64,000 nucleotides of DNA from Ilex aquifolium (taxonomy: Eukaryota; Streptophyta; Magnoliopsida; Aquifoliales; Aquifoliaceae): assembly GCA_951799425.1 (NCBI GenBank), contig OX637399.1:20496001-20560000 (forward strand), in the 5' to 3' direction. Position 1 is the first letter of the stretch. Each line of letters opens with the position of its first letter. The position numbers and the translations under genes were made by a program. The notes beneath the pieces were generated by a model. It did no database searches and was not told where the DNA came from. It saw only the letters and a list, made by a program, of their open reading frames with translations. Positions 31,406-42,141 of this stretch are shown here, piece by piece.

Positions 31406-33805
31406 TGTAAAGCCCGGGTAAATTTGAACTTTTTTCTGATAAAGGGCAAAACGGTAATTTGTCATTATAACGCGTATTTAAAATACTCATGTTTCTAGAG
31501 TTCGGATGACACAACGAACTTCTCCTTTGGACTCGTATCGTGAAATCTAGTTACCTTGTCAAATTTCATCGAAATCCGAGATAGTTGAATTTTGCACGTA
31601 TTTCGAGGCGATTAGGTGGCAGCTGACCTCATAAAGGTCCCCACAAATAAATTTTATAAAATTTCCTTATAATTGAATTAAAGTTCAAATAAAATTAATT
31701 TGAACTTAAATCGGGATGAAATTAATCGTTTCGGGGCGAAAACAGACCCGGTCAAAGGGGGTGTGTGGCGCGATCTGAGCCAAGCCTTTGAAATTATAAA
31801 TAGGACTAAAATTAGATATTTTGGCACAAATATCAGCTGAAATAAGCTGGTCTTCAACGTTGGAGGGAAAGAAGGAGACAAGAGAGAAATCCAACTTTCT
31901 TTTGGCGATTCTCGGAGTTTCGTCGATCGGAATCCGTCGAGCCAAGAATTAAAATTCATCTCCTCGACGAGGGCTACGCGTACGTACCAAGAATGAGGAA
32001 TTTCACCGAAGATCCAAAAGAGGAGATTTGGGGAAATCAAGTTTTGGAGTTGGAATTGGTGTTCTTGAAGTCTCTACACTTCGATTTACGCTTCAAGAGG
32101 TAGGGGTCTTCGTACTTGGGTTTTATTCCTACTTTAGGGGCTGTTTTGTGCACTGCCATGGGGCTGAATTTGTGCACTGTTATGGGCTGTTTTTGGGCTG
32201 AATTTGTGGATTGTTTAGGGGTTGTTAAGGGGCTGTTTTGTGCACTGCCATGGGGCTGAATTTGTGCACTGTTATGGGGCAGTAATTGGACTATTTTTGT
32301 GGCCTGTTTTATGGCCTGATTTGGAACTATTTATGACCTGTTTAGGGGATTGTTTGTGGCCTGATTTGGGACTGTTTTATGGCCTGTTTATGGGGCTGTT
32401 TGTGGCCTGTTTTATGGCTTGTTTAAGGGGCTGTTTTGGGACTGTTTTCGGGGCTGTTTTATGGACTGTTTTTGGGCTGTTATGTGGGCTATTACATGGG
32501 CTGTTATGTGTTCTATTGTGCCTTTGTGATTAAGTGTGTTATTGGCATAAAAATTGTGATAACATGCTTGTAATTGTGTTATGAAAATTGTGAATGTATA
32601 TGCATGCTTGTATTATATTGACATTGTGGAGAATTATGGGAATTATATGCTTATGATATAATTTTGCCATGGGATATATGAAATGTATTGATATTGTTAT
32701 TATGTTTTTCATAACATATAATATGTTATCTTTGTGCAATGGGACATCATATTGCATATGCACAGCGACATCGCATCATGTGGATGTGTGCACGGTTGTC
32801 GTCAGCATCACACTTGGTGGATGACGAGTGGGCTCGATTAAGCTTGGTCGAAGACCTAGCCGAGTCGCACGGGTTGCATGGTGATTAGGGTTGGGGTTAG
32901 CAAGAAGGGATTAGAAGATCCCTCGGGTGCAAGGCCCGGTGGTTGGGATACGCACTCCCTTGGCTTGGTCCATCAAGTGTGTGGGTGTACGCGAAACCCT
33001 TGGTGGAAGTCCATGAATTTTGAGTAGGTTGGAGACCCTTGGTGTAAGCCCATGAACATCTACCCCACACAAAGACCCTAGATTGGTAAAAGTCATTTGA
33101 TGTGCAACATAAATGACGGTTCCATACACTTTGACACTTGCATGTGTTGAGGAGCTGGGAATGGCTCGGGTTGATTTGCATGAGTGAGTCTCATCTCATT
33201 TCATGGCATGATACGATAAATTCCAACATTGAATGCATATCCTTGCTTGGAATGTTATGGATTGTTGTTTGTTGCATGTGATCATTGCATTCGCATCTAG
33301 GGTGGTGAGTAGCCTCTGTAGGAGATACTCTATTGAGCGTTGCTCACCCTATATGGGAAAACATTTCAGGTGCGGGTTTTACGCCGACGGACGGCACTCA
33401 CTGGGGCACTTGAGGAGGAAGAAAAGCCGACTTGTGGCTTTCAATCCATTTTTTTGGAAAATGAGACTTGTGATTAAATTTGGGCATGTAATATATGAAA
33501 AAGAATTGTAATCAAACTTATATGGACTATTCTAATATAACATGACATGTTATTGTATGAGTATGGATAAATGACCCGGTGCGGTCATTGTTTTAAATTG
33601 GGCCTCGGATGGGTCATGTGAATGTATATTGTACATGTTTGGTTTGGGTAGAGCTCCCCGTACAAAGGAGACTCTGCCCGATTTTTGTTCAATTATGGAC
33701 CCCGATAAATGGGGCATAACAGTGCGATATCGAGTTACTCGGTATCCACGGGTATTCCGTGGGTTGATGGGTAATCAACGGACCCCCGGATTTTGGGGCG
33801 TCACA
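31406..33805 (+). repeat. 3' LTR of element D
   Basis: About 2400 bp from TGTAAAGCCC to GGGCGTCACA, homologous to 23926-26349 throughout with many point changes and a few small indels. TATA box at 31793-31802. The G/T-rich tract is at 32135-32520, shorter than in the 5' LTR. Confidence 0.93.
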
Positions 33806-33810
33806 CCTCC

Positions 33811-35147
33811 TACCATGTGGCAACATGAGCATATCCAATTAAGTTACAATAGAATCGTACTAGAAATTTGTACATACCATATAACTTGCTGTCTCCTTGT
33901 CACATGGAGCACCATTCTTTGAATGTGTTTTGATGAACACACTCATTTTGTTTGTATTCTCTCCATTATTTTCCATCTGAATTCTTAGTTAAAAACACAT
34001 TTTAATTGTAAGTTGAAATAGAAAAAAAATAACATGCCAATAATTATTATTTTTCATAACAACTTACATCCATCCGAACATTAGCAAAGGGTGTTCGCCA
34101 TGTCCTATGTGTCGGGCCTTGCAATGCACGATTCTTAGAATTTCGCTTCGATATTGCCTATAACATCAATAATATAAAAATAAAATTTACTATTTCAATA
34201 TATGTCAATAATAAAAACTAATATGTGCACATACCTTTGCTTCATCAGTACCCCAATATTGCACAAGTGTACGCCATTGCTCTGGTACCACCCGATCAGG
34301 GACTCTTGACAAATGATCCTCATCTGTAGTAGCACTACCATAATACTGCGCCTTCGGCTTAGCTTTCCAGTCCTTCCAAATCTTTCCACAAATCTTCAAG
34401 AAGACCTTTCTAAACTCTAGAGGAGCATTAGTGTTATCCTAGCATCACGATTCCACCCCATGTTGGAATAGAATACAATGTCAAGTAACTTGTTTATAAG
34501 AGAGAAATTCTAAATAAAATATATGATACCAATTTACAATATGAAATTCCTTGCATGAAGCACATAACAGTTGACAATTTGGACAATTGCATAAAACTAA
34601 AAAAATCCATTTAGCGATGAAAGCACAATACATTATACATGCACCTCTTTCCAAAGCCAATCTTTTGTATCTTTACATATATATCTCCAAGAAAGATAGT
34701 TGAGTGGTAATCGATGGCCATTGCGAAGCAAAATGCCTAATTCTGACTTGAACTCGATAATTAATGGTCCAATTGGTTGTCGCTTATGATTAAATTGAAG
34801 TTCCATCTTTTTATTAGTACACCAAGTCCTACCACCCAGTGCATCACTCATCTGGTGATTGCAGATGAGTCACTTGTACCATGACCTATTTATAATTTGA
34901 TGGGAACATAAAAAATAATAAGATAATATCCATCCATGTAATGGAAATTTACAAATAAATAAACTGCAAACATACCTTCCCCATTTGACTGGGTAAGAGA
35001 ATTATTAGTAGCCTGACCAGTAGGCTGTGATGAATGCGCTATGATGGGTGCTCTAACTCGTCTATGCCGGGGGAGCTGCATTGGTGGTGGGATAGGATTA
35101 ACAAATGATGCAGGCTAGGCAGCAGAGTTTTGCAACACGTCTGCCAT
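33811..35147 (-). pseudogene. CACTA TnpA-like gene, 5' part (transposase_24-like)
   Basis: On the minus strand an ATG at 35147 starts MADVLQNSAA and then meets a stop, continuing as PASFVNPIPPPMQLPRHRRV. Downstream exons read PIGPLIIEFKSELGILLRNG, YICKDTKDWLWKEV, KIWKDWKAKPKAQYY and VVPEQWRTLVQYWGTDEAKV, and then KMSVFIKTHSKNGAPCDKE before a GTATGT donor at about 33871. This pattern (W..FK, WK, then KTHTKKDG-type end) is that of plant CACTA TnpA-like proteins. Introns are evident from frame breaks with donor-like sites. The gene lies just downstream of TNP2 on the same strand, as in En/Spm. It is broken by a stop and by element D. Confidence 0.68.
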
Positions 35148-35332
35148 GGTCATATGGCATACCTTCCTCTTTGATTGGATGGTAAACTGTCTTTGTGCAA
35201 AAAAATAATACGCAATCATAATATCTCAAGAAAGTACTAATATAAGTAAAGATAGAAAACAATAGCAATGTATCTATACACAACTACTAACTCAAATAAA
35301 GAATATAACATCAATGGCATGTCAATAAATAT

Positions 35333-38300
35333 TCAACTATTATCAAGGTCATCCATGTCATCTTCCTCCATCACAATAACATCCGAGTCAACGGTTACTC
35401 CTTCTACTCCTTGTCTCACCCAACCAACATCCTCATCACAGAGCACCACATCTTCATTCAATTGTTGACTGCTGAATGACTCAACTTGTGGGTCTTTATG
35501 CTGCATGTCAAATAAATCCCTTGGGAACATCTTCACAACAACATGCCAATCAGGTTCTACAGGATCTGGCGTATACCAAATTTGCTCTGCTTGGGATGCC
35601 AAGATGAATAGTTCATTAGTCAATCGATTAGCTCTGTACAACAAATTGTTGAAGTTCACCAACGTGAATCTATATTCATCTTTTTTCTTTTCCAAATTGT
35701 TATCAACCCAATCACACTTAAATAAAACATATTTCATGTCATTAGCATACTGAACTTCAACAATGTCTGTTAATACTCCATAGTAGGATACGGCTACATG
35801 AGGGTTTTTGTCTTTCTGACTAGCACAACTCACAGTACTCGCCTTTAAAGTAACACCATTATTTTGTGTACTTCGGCGTTTATCCACACTCTTGATGTGA
35901 AAACAAAATCCGTTGATAATATACGAATTAAATCTCATTTCTGTGTGATGAGGACCTTTAGCTAATGTATTGATTTCATCTGCAAACTGGACGCTATCTA
36001 ACCTTCGCAAAGTTTGAACCTATTTTTAATATAGTAACAAAGCATTAACAATAAAGTTATACATATGCACGTTAACAAATGTGGCATATGATTCTTTATA
36101 TGTGATGCATACATGCTCGGTAAACCATGTGCAGAATGTTTCATTGTATACACGATGGATGTTATGGTCCTTTGCATGCCATATTTGGCGCTGAAGGACT
36201 CTAAGGTGGTCCCTATATAGATACAAAGTAGTACTCAAATCACATATAAATTACAAATAGCAGAATTCACAAAAAATGACATTTAAATTACTCCACAAAT
36301 GGTGAAACTGAGTCAGTATTGAATAACACATATCTTTGTGCCTATACCCATGTCACGTCATCAAGGAGAAAAGGAAGAGCTTCCCCCAAAGGACGACCTA
36401 ATTTCTCACTACCATCATAGTTCTGTAATGGTCGGTTAGACTTGATTTCCATGTCATCGAGATACATAGCACAAAATTCATGCACTCTTCCATCAAGTAA
36501 CCTTTAGCTATTGAGCCTTCAGGATGAGCTCAATTGCGCACATATTGTTTTAGAGTAAGAAGATACCTATAAGCATATAAGTGCATAAACATATCCATCC
36601 ATGCAAAATGGATAATGTATTTTGATACTATTCATATTACACCTTTTAAATAAATAAGAAACGTATACCTCTCAATGGGGTACCTCCATCTAAACTGCAC
36701 TGGTCCAGCTATCAATACTTCCTCAGCTAGATGTATAGGCAAGTGCTCCATTATGTCAAAAAATTCCGATGGAAAATTTTTCTCTAGATGACAAAGTGAT
36801 ACCACAATTCTATCTTGAATTTATTCTAAGTCAATTGTAGTATTCACCTTCGAACACAATTGTCTATAGAAATTACTCAATTTGATCAATGGTTCAACCA
36901 CATTTTTAGGCATGGATTTTTGGATTGCTAGAGGCAATAGTTGTTGCATCAGAATATGACTATTATGACTCTTAAGACCCCAAATACTACGCTCTCTCAA
37001 GTGTGCGCATTTTGAAATATTAGACACATATCCGTCAGGCACCTTGACTCTTTTCAGCACTTTACAAAATATATGTTTGTCATCCTTACTCAAAGAAAAG
37101 TTTGTTGGAGGTAAGTACTCTTTACCAAATCCTCTAGTTTGGGGATGTAATGGTCTTCTAATGTTCATTTCTTGTAAGTCACGCCGAGTATTCAGATTGT
37201 CCTTGATTTTTCCAACAAACACCAATAATGTCCACAATATATTATTGCAAAAATTACCCTCTATACTTCTCTCCTCTTCCTTTCCTTAAGGTCATCATAC
37301 TTATATTCTGTCAAGATATCTTCTGATTGTATCTGTAACAATATTTGAGTTCCAGATAACGTAGTAGGCTTGCGACCATGTTCCCATCTCCCATCAAAAG
37401 ACACTTTATCTTTTCAAAATTTGTGTTGACTAGGTAAAAATCCACGATGACCCATGTAACAAAACTTTCAACCACGAGTCAACCAATTAGGTTGAGTTTT
37501 CGTGTTGCAAATTGGACAAGCATATTCACCTTTTGTACTCCACCCCGACAAGTTAGCATATGCAGGAAAATCATTAATTGTCCATAGTAAGGCCGTGTGT
37601 AGCTGAAACATGTTACTACTTGAGTCATCAAATGTTTGCACATCGTCCTCCCACAACTCTTTTAATTCCTCAATTAGAGGTTGCAAGTAGACATCAATCT
37701 TATTAGCAGGCCCTTTTGGTCCATCAATAAGCACAAAAAGAATAAAAAATGGTTGTTTCATGCACATCCATGGCGGTAAGTTATATGGCATCAAACCTGA
37801 AAGGATTGAATCCATCGGATGCCAACCCAAGCCTAACATTACGACTATCATTAGCGAAAATTGGGTATCGTTTGTCAAAAGTTTGCCATGCAAGCGAGTC
37901 AGCCGGATGCCTGAATACACTGTCATCAGTCTGTCCTTCTAAATGGCATCTCGTATACGAAACAGTTTTTGATGGCATGAAGAGCCTCTGTAGCCTTGGC
38001 TTCAAAGGAAAATACCTAGCCTGTTTTGCAGCTATTGGTTTACTACCATTGAAAGCATCATTTGTATCACCTTCATGTTGTTTTCATCTAGAAGTATTGC
38101 ATATCGAACATTTATCCATCTTTTCCTCCTCATTTTTGAACAACATGCAACTGTTTGGACATGCATCCCACATCTTATACGTGAACCCTGTGTTGTCGAT
38201 TACCTTTTTGGGTTCCTAGTATGAACTTGCCAATTTCACCCCAATGGGAAAATCCTCGTTCAGTAACACAAGCAACATCATAATAAAATTATTTGTCCAT

Positions 38301-38815
38301 CCACATAGCGCCTTTATATGCAATAATCGCATAAGAAATGACAATGTCATGAATTTCTCACACCATGGATATAATTCTCTTTCCGCATCTTGTAGATTTT
38401 TGAACCACTTCGCAACGTGTTCAATCATGCCACGTCGGGGATCATTTGTAGGTAGTTCAAGATTTTCATCACTGACATCTACATTTTGAACTCCATTAGC
38501 CTCGTGTATCATTCCAATTATATCATCCCCAATATCTGAATCATCTAAGGTTTCATTTTCCTGGTTACCATGCCTCGAAACATAGGCTTCCCCATGTTTA
38601 GTCCAATTCTTGTACTTCCTTGAAAAGCCATTTATAATAAGATGTTCTCGCACAACCTCTCGTTTAACAAAATAACGATTTAAACATAACGTGCACATAC
38701 ACTAAATTGTTGCATCTGTCGCTTGATCAGTGTATGCAAACTTGAGAAATTCCTCAACCCCTCTAAAGTATGCACTTGAAAACCTTTCTATTGAATCAAT
38801 CCAGCTCTTATCCAT
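35333..38815 (-). pseudogene. TNP2-type transposase gene of the CACTA element
   Basis: The start is MDKSWIDSIERFSSAYFRGV at 38815, matching the N-terminal transposase-associated domain, with a premature stop at 38702-38704. REVVREHLIINGF follows at about 38660. The core (MPYNLPPWMCMKQPFFIL, GPKGPANKIDVYLQPLIEEL, LLWTINDFPAYANLSGWS, CPICNTKT) lies at 37468-37926 and is the Transposase_21 domain. Next come the FYRQLCSKVN and DUF4218-like part (36821-37237), and the DUF4216-like part (VQYANDMKYVLFKCDWVDNN) at 35333-36010. It would cut and join the element ends. Introns, stops and shifts interrupt it; exon borders are uncertain. Confidence 0.85.
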
Positions 38816-40025
38816 ATTTTTATTATCCTCAACTGTTTCATACATCCACATGAAGGTAACTTAGTTATCACGGAAAATAAATTTAATGAGCACCCAATAA
38901 CTAACATATTCATGTTAGGAGTGAAGTAGAATTAAAGATAGTAAGATTCACATGTGACTAAAAAATGGATGAATTTATCAATAACTTACAACAAACCCAA
39001 TTTAATTGAAATTGATGGCATGCATGCAAGAAAGTGAGAAAGAAAGTGAATACACTCATACCCAAGAATCATATATAATCCTTCCACATTGGCCAAAGAA
39101 TAATAAATACACTCACAACCCCAACTTACGTCCCCAAAGTCATAGCCTAATCCAAATTATTAGAATTCAATTACAGTAGAAAGAAAGAAAGTGAGAGAGA
39201 GGCTTACAGTATAGAAGTATTCATAGGCCAATCCAAATCTTGTAACCTCTAAATCACCACCAACTTGTCAAAAGAGCCGTAAAGACCTCATTACATGCCA
39301 CTCTTATGGCTAAGTTTGAAAATAGCACACAACAAAGCATTGAATAAAGAAGTAATTAAACATTGTAAATAGCACATGCCTCTTTTTAGTTCTAGTAAAT
39401 GACATAATTAAACCGTTAAAACTCAAATTTCCTGTCTTATCTTATCGCCACGTAACATACACAAAATAAGAGAATCAGTTTAGACCAATTCCTTATCTTA
39501 CAAATAATAAATAAAAAAAATAGATTACAAAATTAAAAATACCCCGAAAAAATAAACCACGGTGTCGTATAAGCACTACTTCACAGAGGTCTTCACGATG
39601 TTGTATAAGCATTACTTTATAGAGGTGAACTCCGACTCCAAATCCTTGAATTATTGGTTTGAGAATTGTAACAGAGGAAATGCCAAAACCATAATGAAGG
39701 CAAAACCAAAATCTGATTTAGAGAGGCATAATGAAATAAATAATTGTACTCACATATAAAGAGAAAAAGTGGATGTGTTTGGCAGCTTACTAGAGTATGT
39801 ACTTTTTTTTTTAATGACAATCTTATATATGAGTCCCCACTTTCATTTGATGCAAAATTTCAATAAATTAAGTTGCCTTACTCATTGTAAAACAAACATC
39901 TGTAGAAAGGTCCAAATCAGATGAATAAAATGTCTTCAGATTTTCAAAGCACATAAAACAATCAAAACCAAATCCAAAACAGAGGGACTTAATAACCACC
40001 CTTGAGATCATTGACAACATAATAT
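38816..40025. other. CACTA internal region upstream of TNP2, no gene
   Basis: AT-rich sequence with no open frame of note. Two imperfect copies of gtataagcactacttcacag at about 39566 and 39603 form a short tandem repeat. In the minus direction this would include leader or intron sequence of TNP2. Confidence 0.45.
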
Positions 40026-41413
40026 GGGATGGACCTACCTACTCGTTGTGTGTGGCAAGGGGATCAAAAAGCAAAGTGTTCACTAGAGTATGTACTTGGA
40101 GACTTAGTCAAGGAGATTAATGAAGGGGTTTGGAAGGAAAGGTGTAGGAGAAGAGATGGGGAGGGTAGGATAAGTTCTTATTCTATCTTTCTCAAGGTTT
40201 GCAGTTTATTAAGATTTCAGGTTAGAAATGTTAAAGCCAGGGTGCAGGATGATCTAACGAGTAAATTTTTTTTGCAGTTGATGGGTATTTAAGTGCCTTT
40301 TGCTGTGGTTAAGAAAACCACCTGGGTGTGTTGGGAGAAGCTTGGGGAAAGGATTTTGAAATTAAATGTTGATGGGGCAGCTAAGGGGAATCCTGGGGTT
40401 GCAGGAGGTGGAGTTGTTATGAGAAATGAACGGGGAAGGTTGGTGTGGCTGCTTCCTTTTATTTTTGGTGTAATACCTAGTATGGAGGCTGAATTCAGAG
40501 CATTATTGAATGGTTTGAAGCTAGTTGAAGCCTATGGTTTTTTTTATAAGGTTTTGGTGGAATCAGATTCTTTGGTTCTTGTCAATACTGTGAAGGGTAA
40601 TATGCAGTGTGGTTGTCCTTTTCTGGGTATCCTTGCTCAGATTAAGTGCCTTTTGCTGTGGTTAAGAAAACCACCTGGGTGTGTTGGGAGAAGCCTGGGG
40701 AAAGGATTTTGAAATTAAATGTTGATGGGGCAGCTAAGGGGAATCCTGGGGTTGCAGGAGGTGGAGTTGTTATGAGAAATGAACGGGGAAGGTTGGTGTG
40801 GCTGCTTCCTTTTATTTTGGTGTAATACCTAGTATGGAGGCTGAATTCAGAGCATTATTGAATGGTTTGAAGCTAGTTGAAGCCTATGGTTTTTTTTTTA
40901 TAAGGTTTTGGTGGAATCAGATTCTTTGGTTTTTGTCAATACTATGAAGGGTAATATGCAGTGTGGTTGTCCTTTTCTAGGTATCCTTGCTCAGATTATA
41001 TAATTTTTTTAACATGGGTGATGGCCAACTGAGGCGTGTTTATAGAGAAGCCAATTTTGTGACTGATAAGCTTGCTAATAAAGCAGTGCAAGATGGATGT
41101 TCAACTGTCTTTTCGTCTGATATGCTCCCTGATGCTGTGCAGATGAAGTTGTTGCAGGACCAGAGGGGTTTACCTGTTTTAAAAACTAAAAAAGTGATGG
41201 TGTTTGATGATTGTGGTTAAGGCATGGATGAGCGGTGTTGTCTTAAGGAGGTGGGGAGACTGAAGTAGTTGTTTTGGCTGATCTGGTTGCTACAGCAGGA
41301 GGTTTTGCGAAGCTTTGAGAAGGATTTTTGTTAATGTGTTTGTATTTTGAAGGATTAAAGCCATAATTGGATTTTTTTCCCTTTGATTCATGTAAATTTT
41401 TGGTAAAAAAAAA
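40026..41413 (+). mobile_element. 5'-truncated LINE tail with RNase H-like domain
   Basis: The frame encodes an RNase H-like domain of the kind found at the end of plant L1-type LINEs: LKLNVDGAAKGNPGVAGGGV, RNERGRLVWLLPF, SMEAEFRALLNGLKLVEAYG and VLVESDSLVLVNTV, with the end HVYREANF-like (RRVYREANFVTDKLANKAVQ) at 40987-41220. An A-run at 41405-41413 marks the 3' end. The first catalytic Asp (NVDGA) and the Glu (MEAEF) are present. It is interrupted by a stop at 40290 and a 353-bp duplication. I could not find a target duplication. A host RNase H-like gene fragment is the alternative. Confidence 0.65.
40291..40998 (+). repeat. 353-bp tandem duplication inside the LINE tail
   Basis: aagtgccttttgctgtggtt begins at 40291 and again at 40644; both copies run to gggtatccttgctcagatt. 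The copies differ by a few bases, including one T fewer in tttattttggtg and one more in the T-run. The second copy is out of frame with the first. Confidence 0.9.
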
Positions 41414-42141
41414 TGTTTGAGTTCATGACTGTGTGTGTGACCCAAGTGGAGTCTCTGTCTTTGAAACACACCTTCAAGTAAAAGGATTCAAAATGACGTT
41501 TCTTGATTACAAAATATAGAAAAACTGAATAATTGAACTTTTTTTAATCTCAGGGAAATTTAACAAACACTTGGAGGCACATCTATAACAAGGAAGCTTG
41601 TCAAGTCTTTAGATAGAAAGAGATAGATTCATAGCAGCAAGATTTTTATTGACTAACTGTTTGCATTTATCAACTCGTACCACTAGTTGCACAAGTGTCC
41701 TCAATTCCTAAGCAACAAATACAATTTCAAGTCCGTTCACAATTCCAAAGTAAATGAATTTTACTCATTATTGTCCAAAAAAAGACCAGTCAGCCTTAGA
41801 AACGTGAGACCCAGTTCTGTAGTTTTTCGCACGGACTCAATCACACGCTCCATAGAATCCATATCAAGGTCGTGTTTGATTTGATTAACACATGCTACCA
41901 ACCAAAAAAATCAATTATGAGAAAAATTATACATAACTCACGTAGATAAACTGATAAAGAATGAAGAACAAAACCTACCCGCAATATGAGGAATGGTTAT
42001 TGAACTTTGAGATAATTCCAATAGAATAATTCCCTGGAATTGAAGGACAGAGCGAGAGACTTTGATTTGGAGTGGCTTGCTTGATTTTGGAGAGACAAAG
42101 GGAGAGAGAACCAAAGGGAGCGAGAGAGAGCGGAGAGTTGT
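41414..42141. other. CACTA 5' region, no gene
   Basis: No coding signal. The last 100 bp (42040-42141) are rich in gagaga on the plus strand, and this continues after solo LTR L (44834 on). Read on the minus strand it is a CT-rich leader-like stretch. The target duplication GTTGT of LTR L is at 42137-42141. Confidence 0.5.

Larger units (their letters stand above)
23926..33805 (+). mobile_element. Element D: full-length Tekay/Del-type gypsy retrotransposon, decayed
   Basis: Two LTRs of about 2.4 kb, initiator-Met primer site, a gag-pol region ending in a chromodomain, polypurine tract, and perfect target duplication CCTCC (23921-23925 and 33806-33810). The single long reading frame has about ten stops and one frameshift. 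The LTRs differ at many sites, clearly more than those of element C, so this insertion is older. It sits in the TnpA-like gene of the CACTA element. Confidence 0.95.

Noticed and set aside
37749-38219. 156-residue plus-strand frame in the CACTA element
   Set aside because: Antisense of TNP2; the minus strand carries the transposase motifs.
40000-41430. Target duplication for the LINE tail
   Set aside because: ttgagatcattgac before and tttgagttcatgac after the tail look alike but are not identical and are offset, so I do not claim it.
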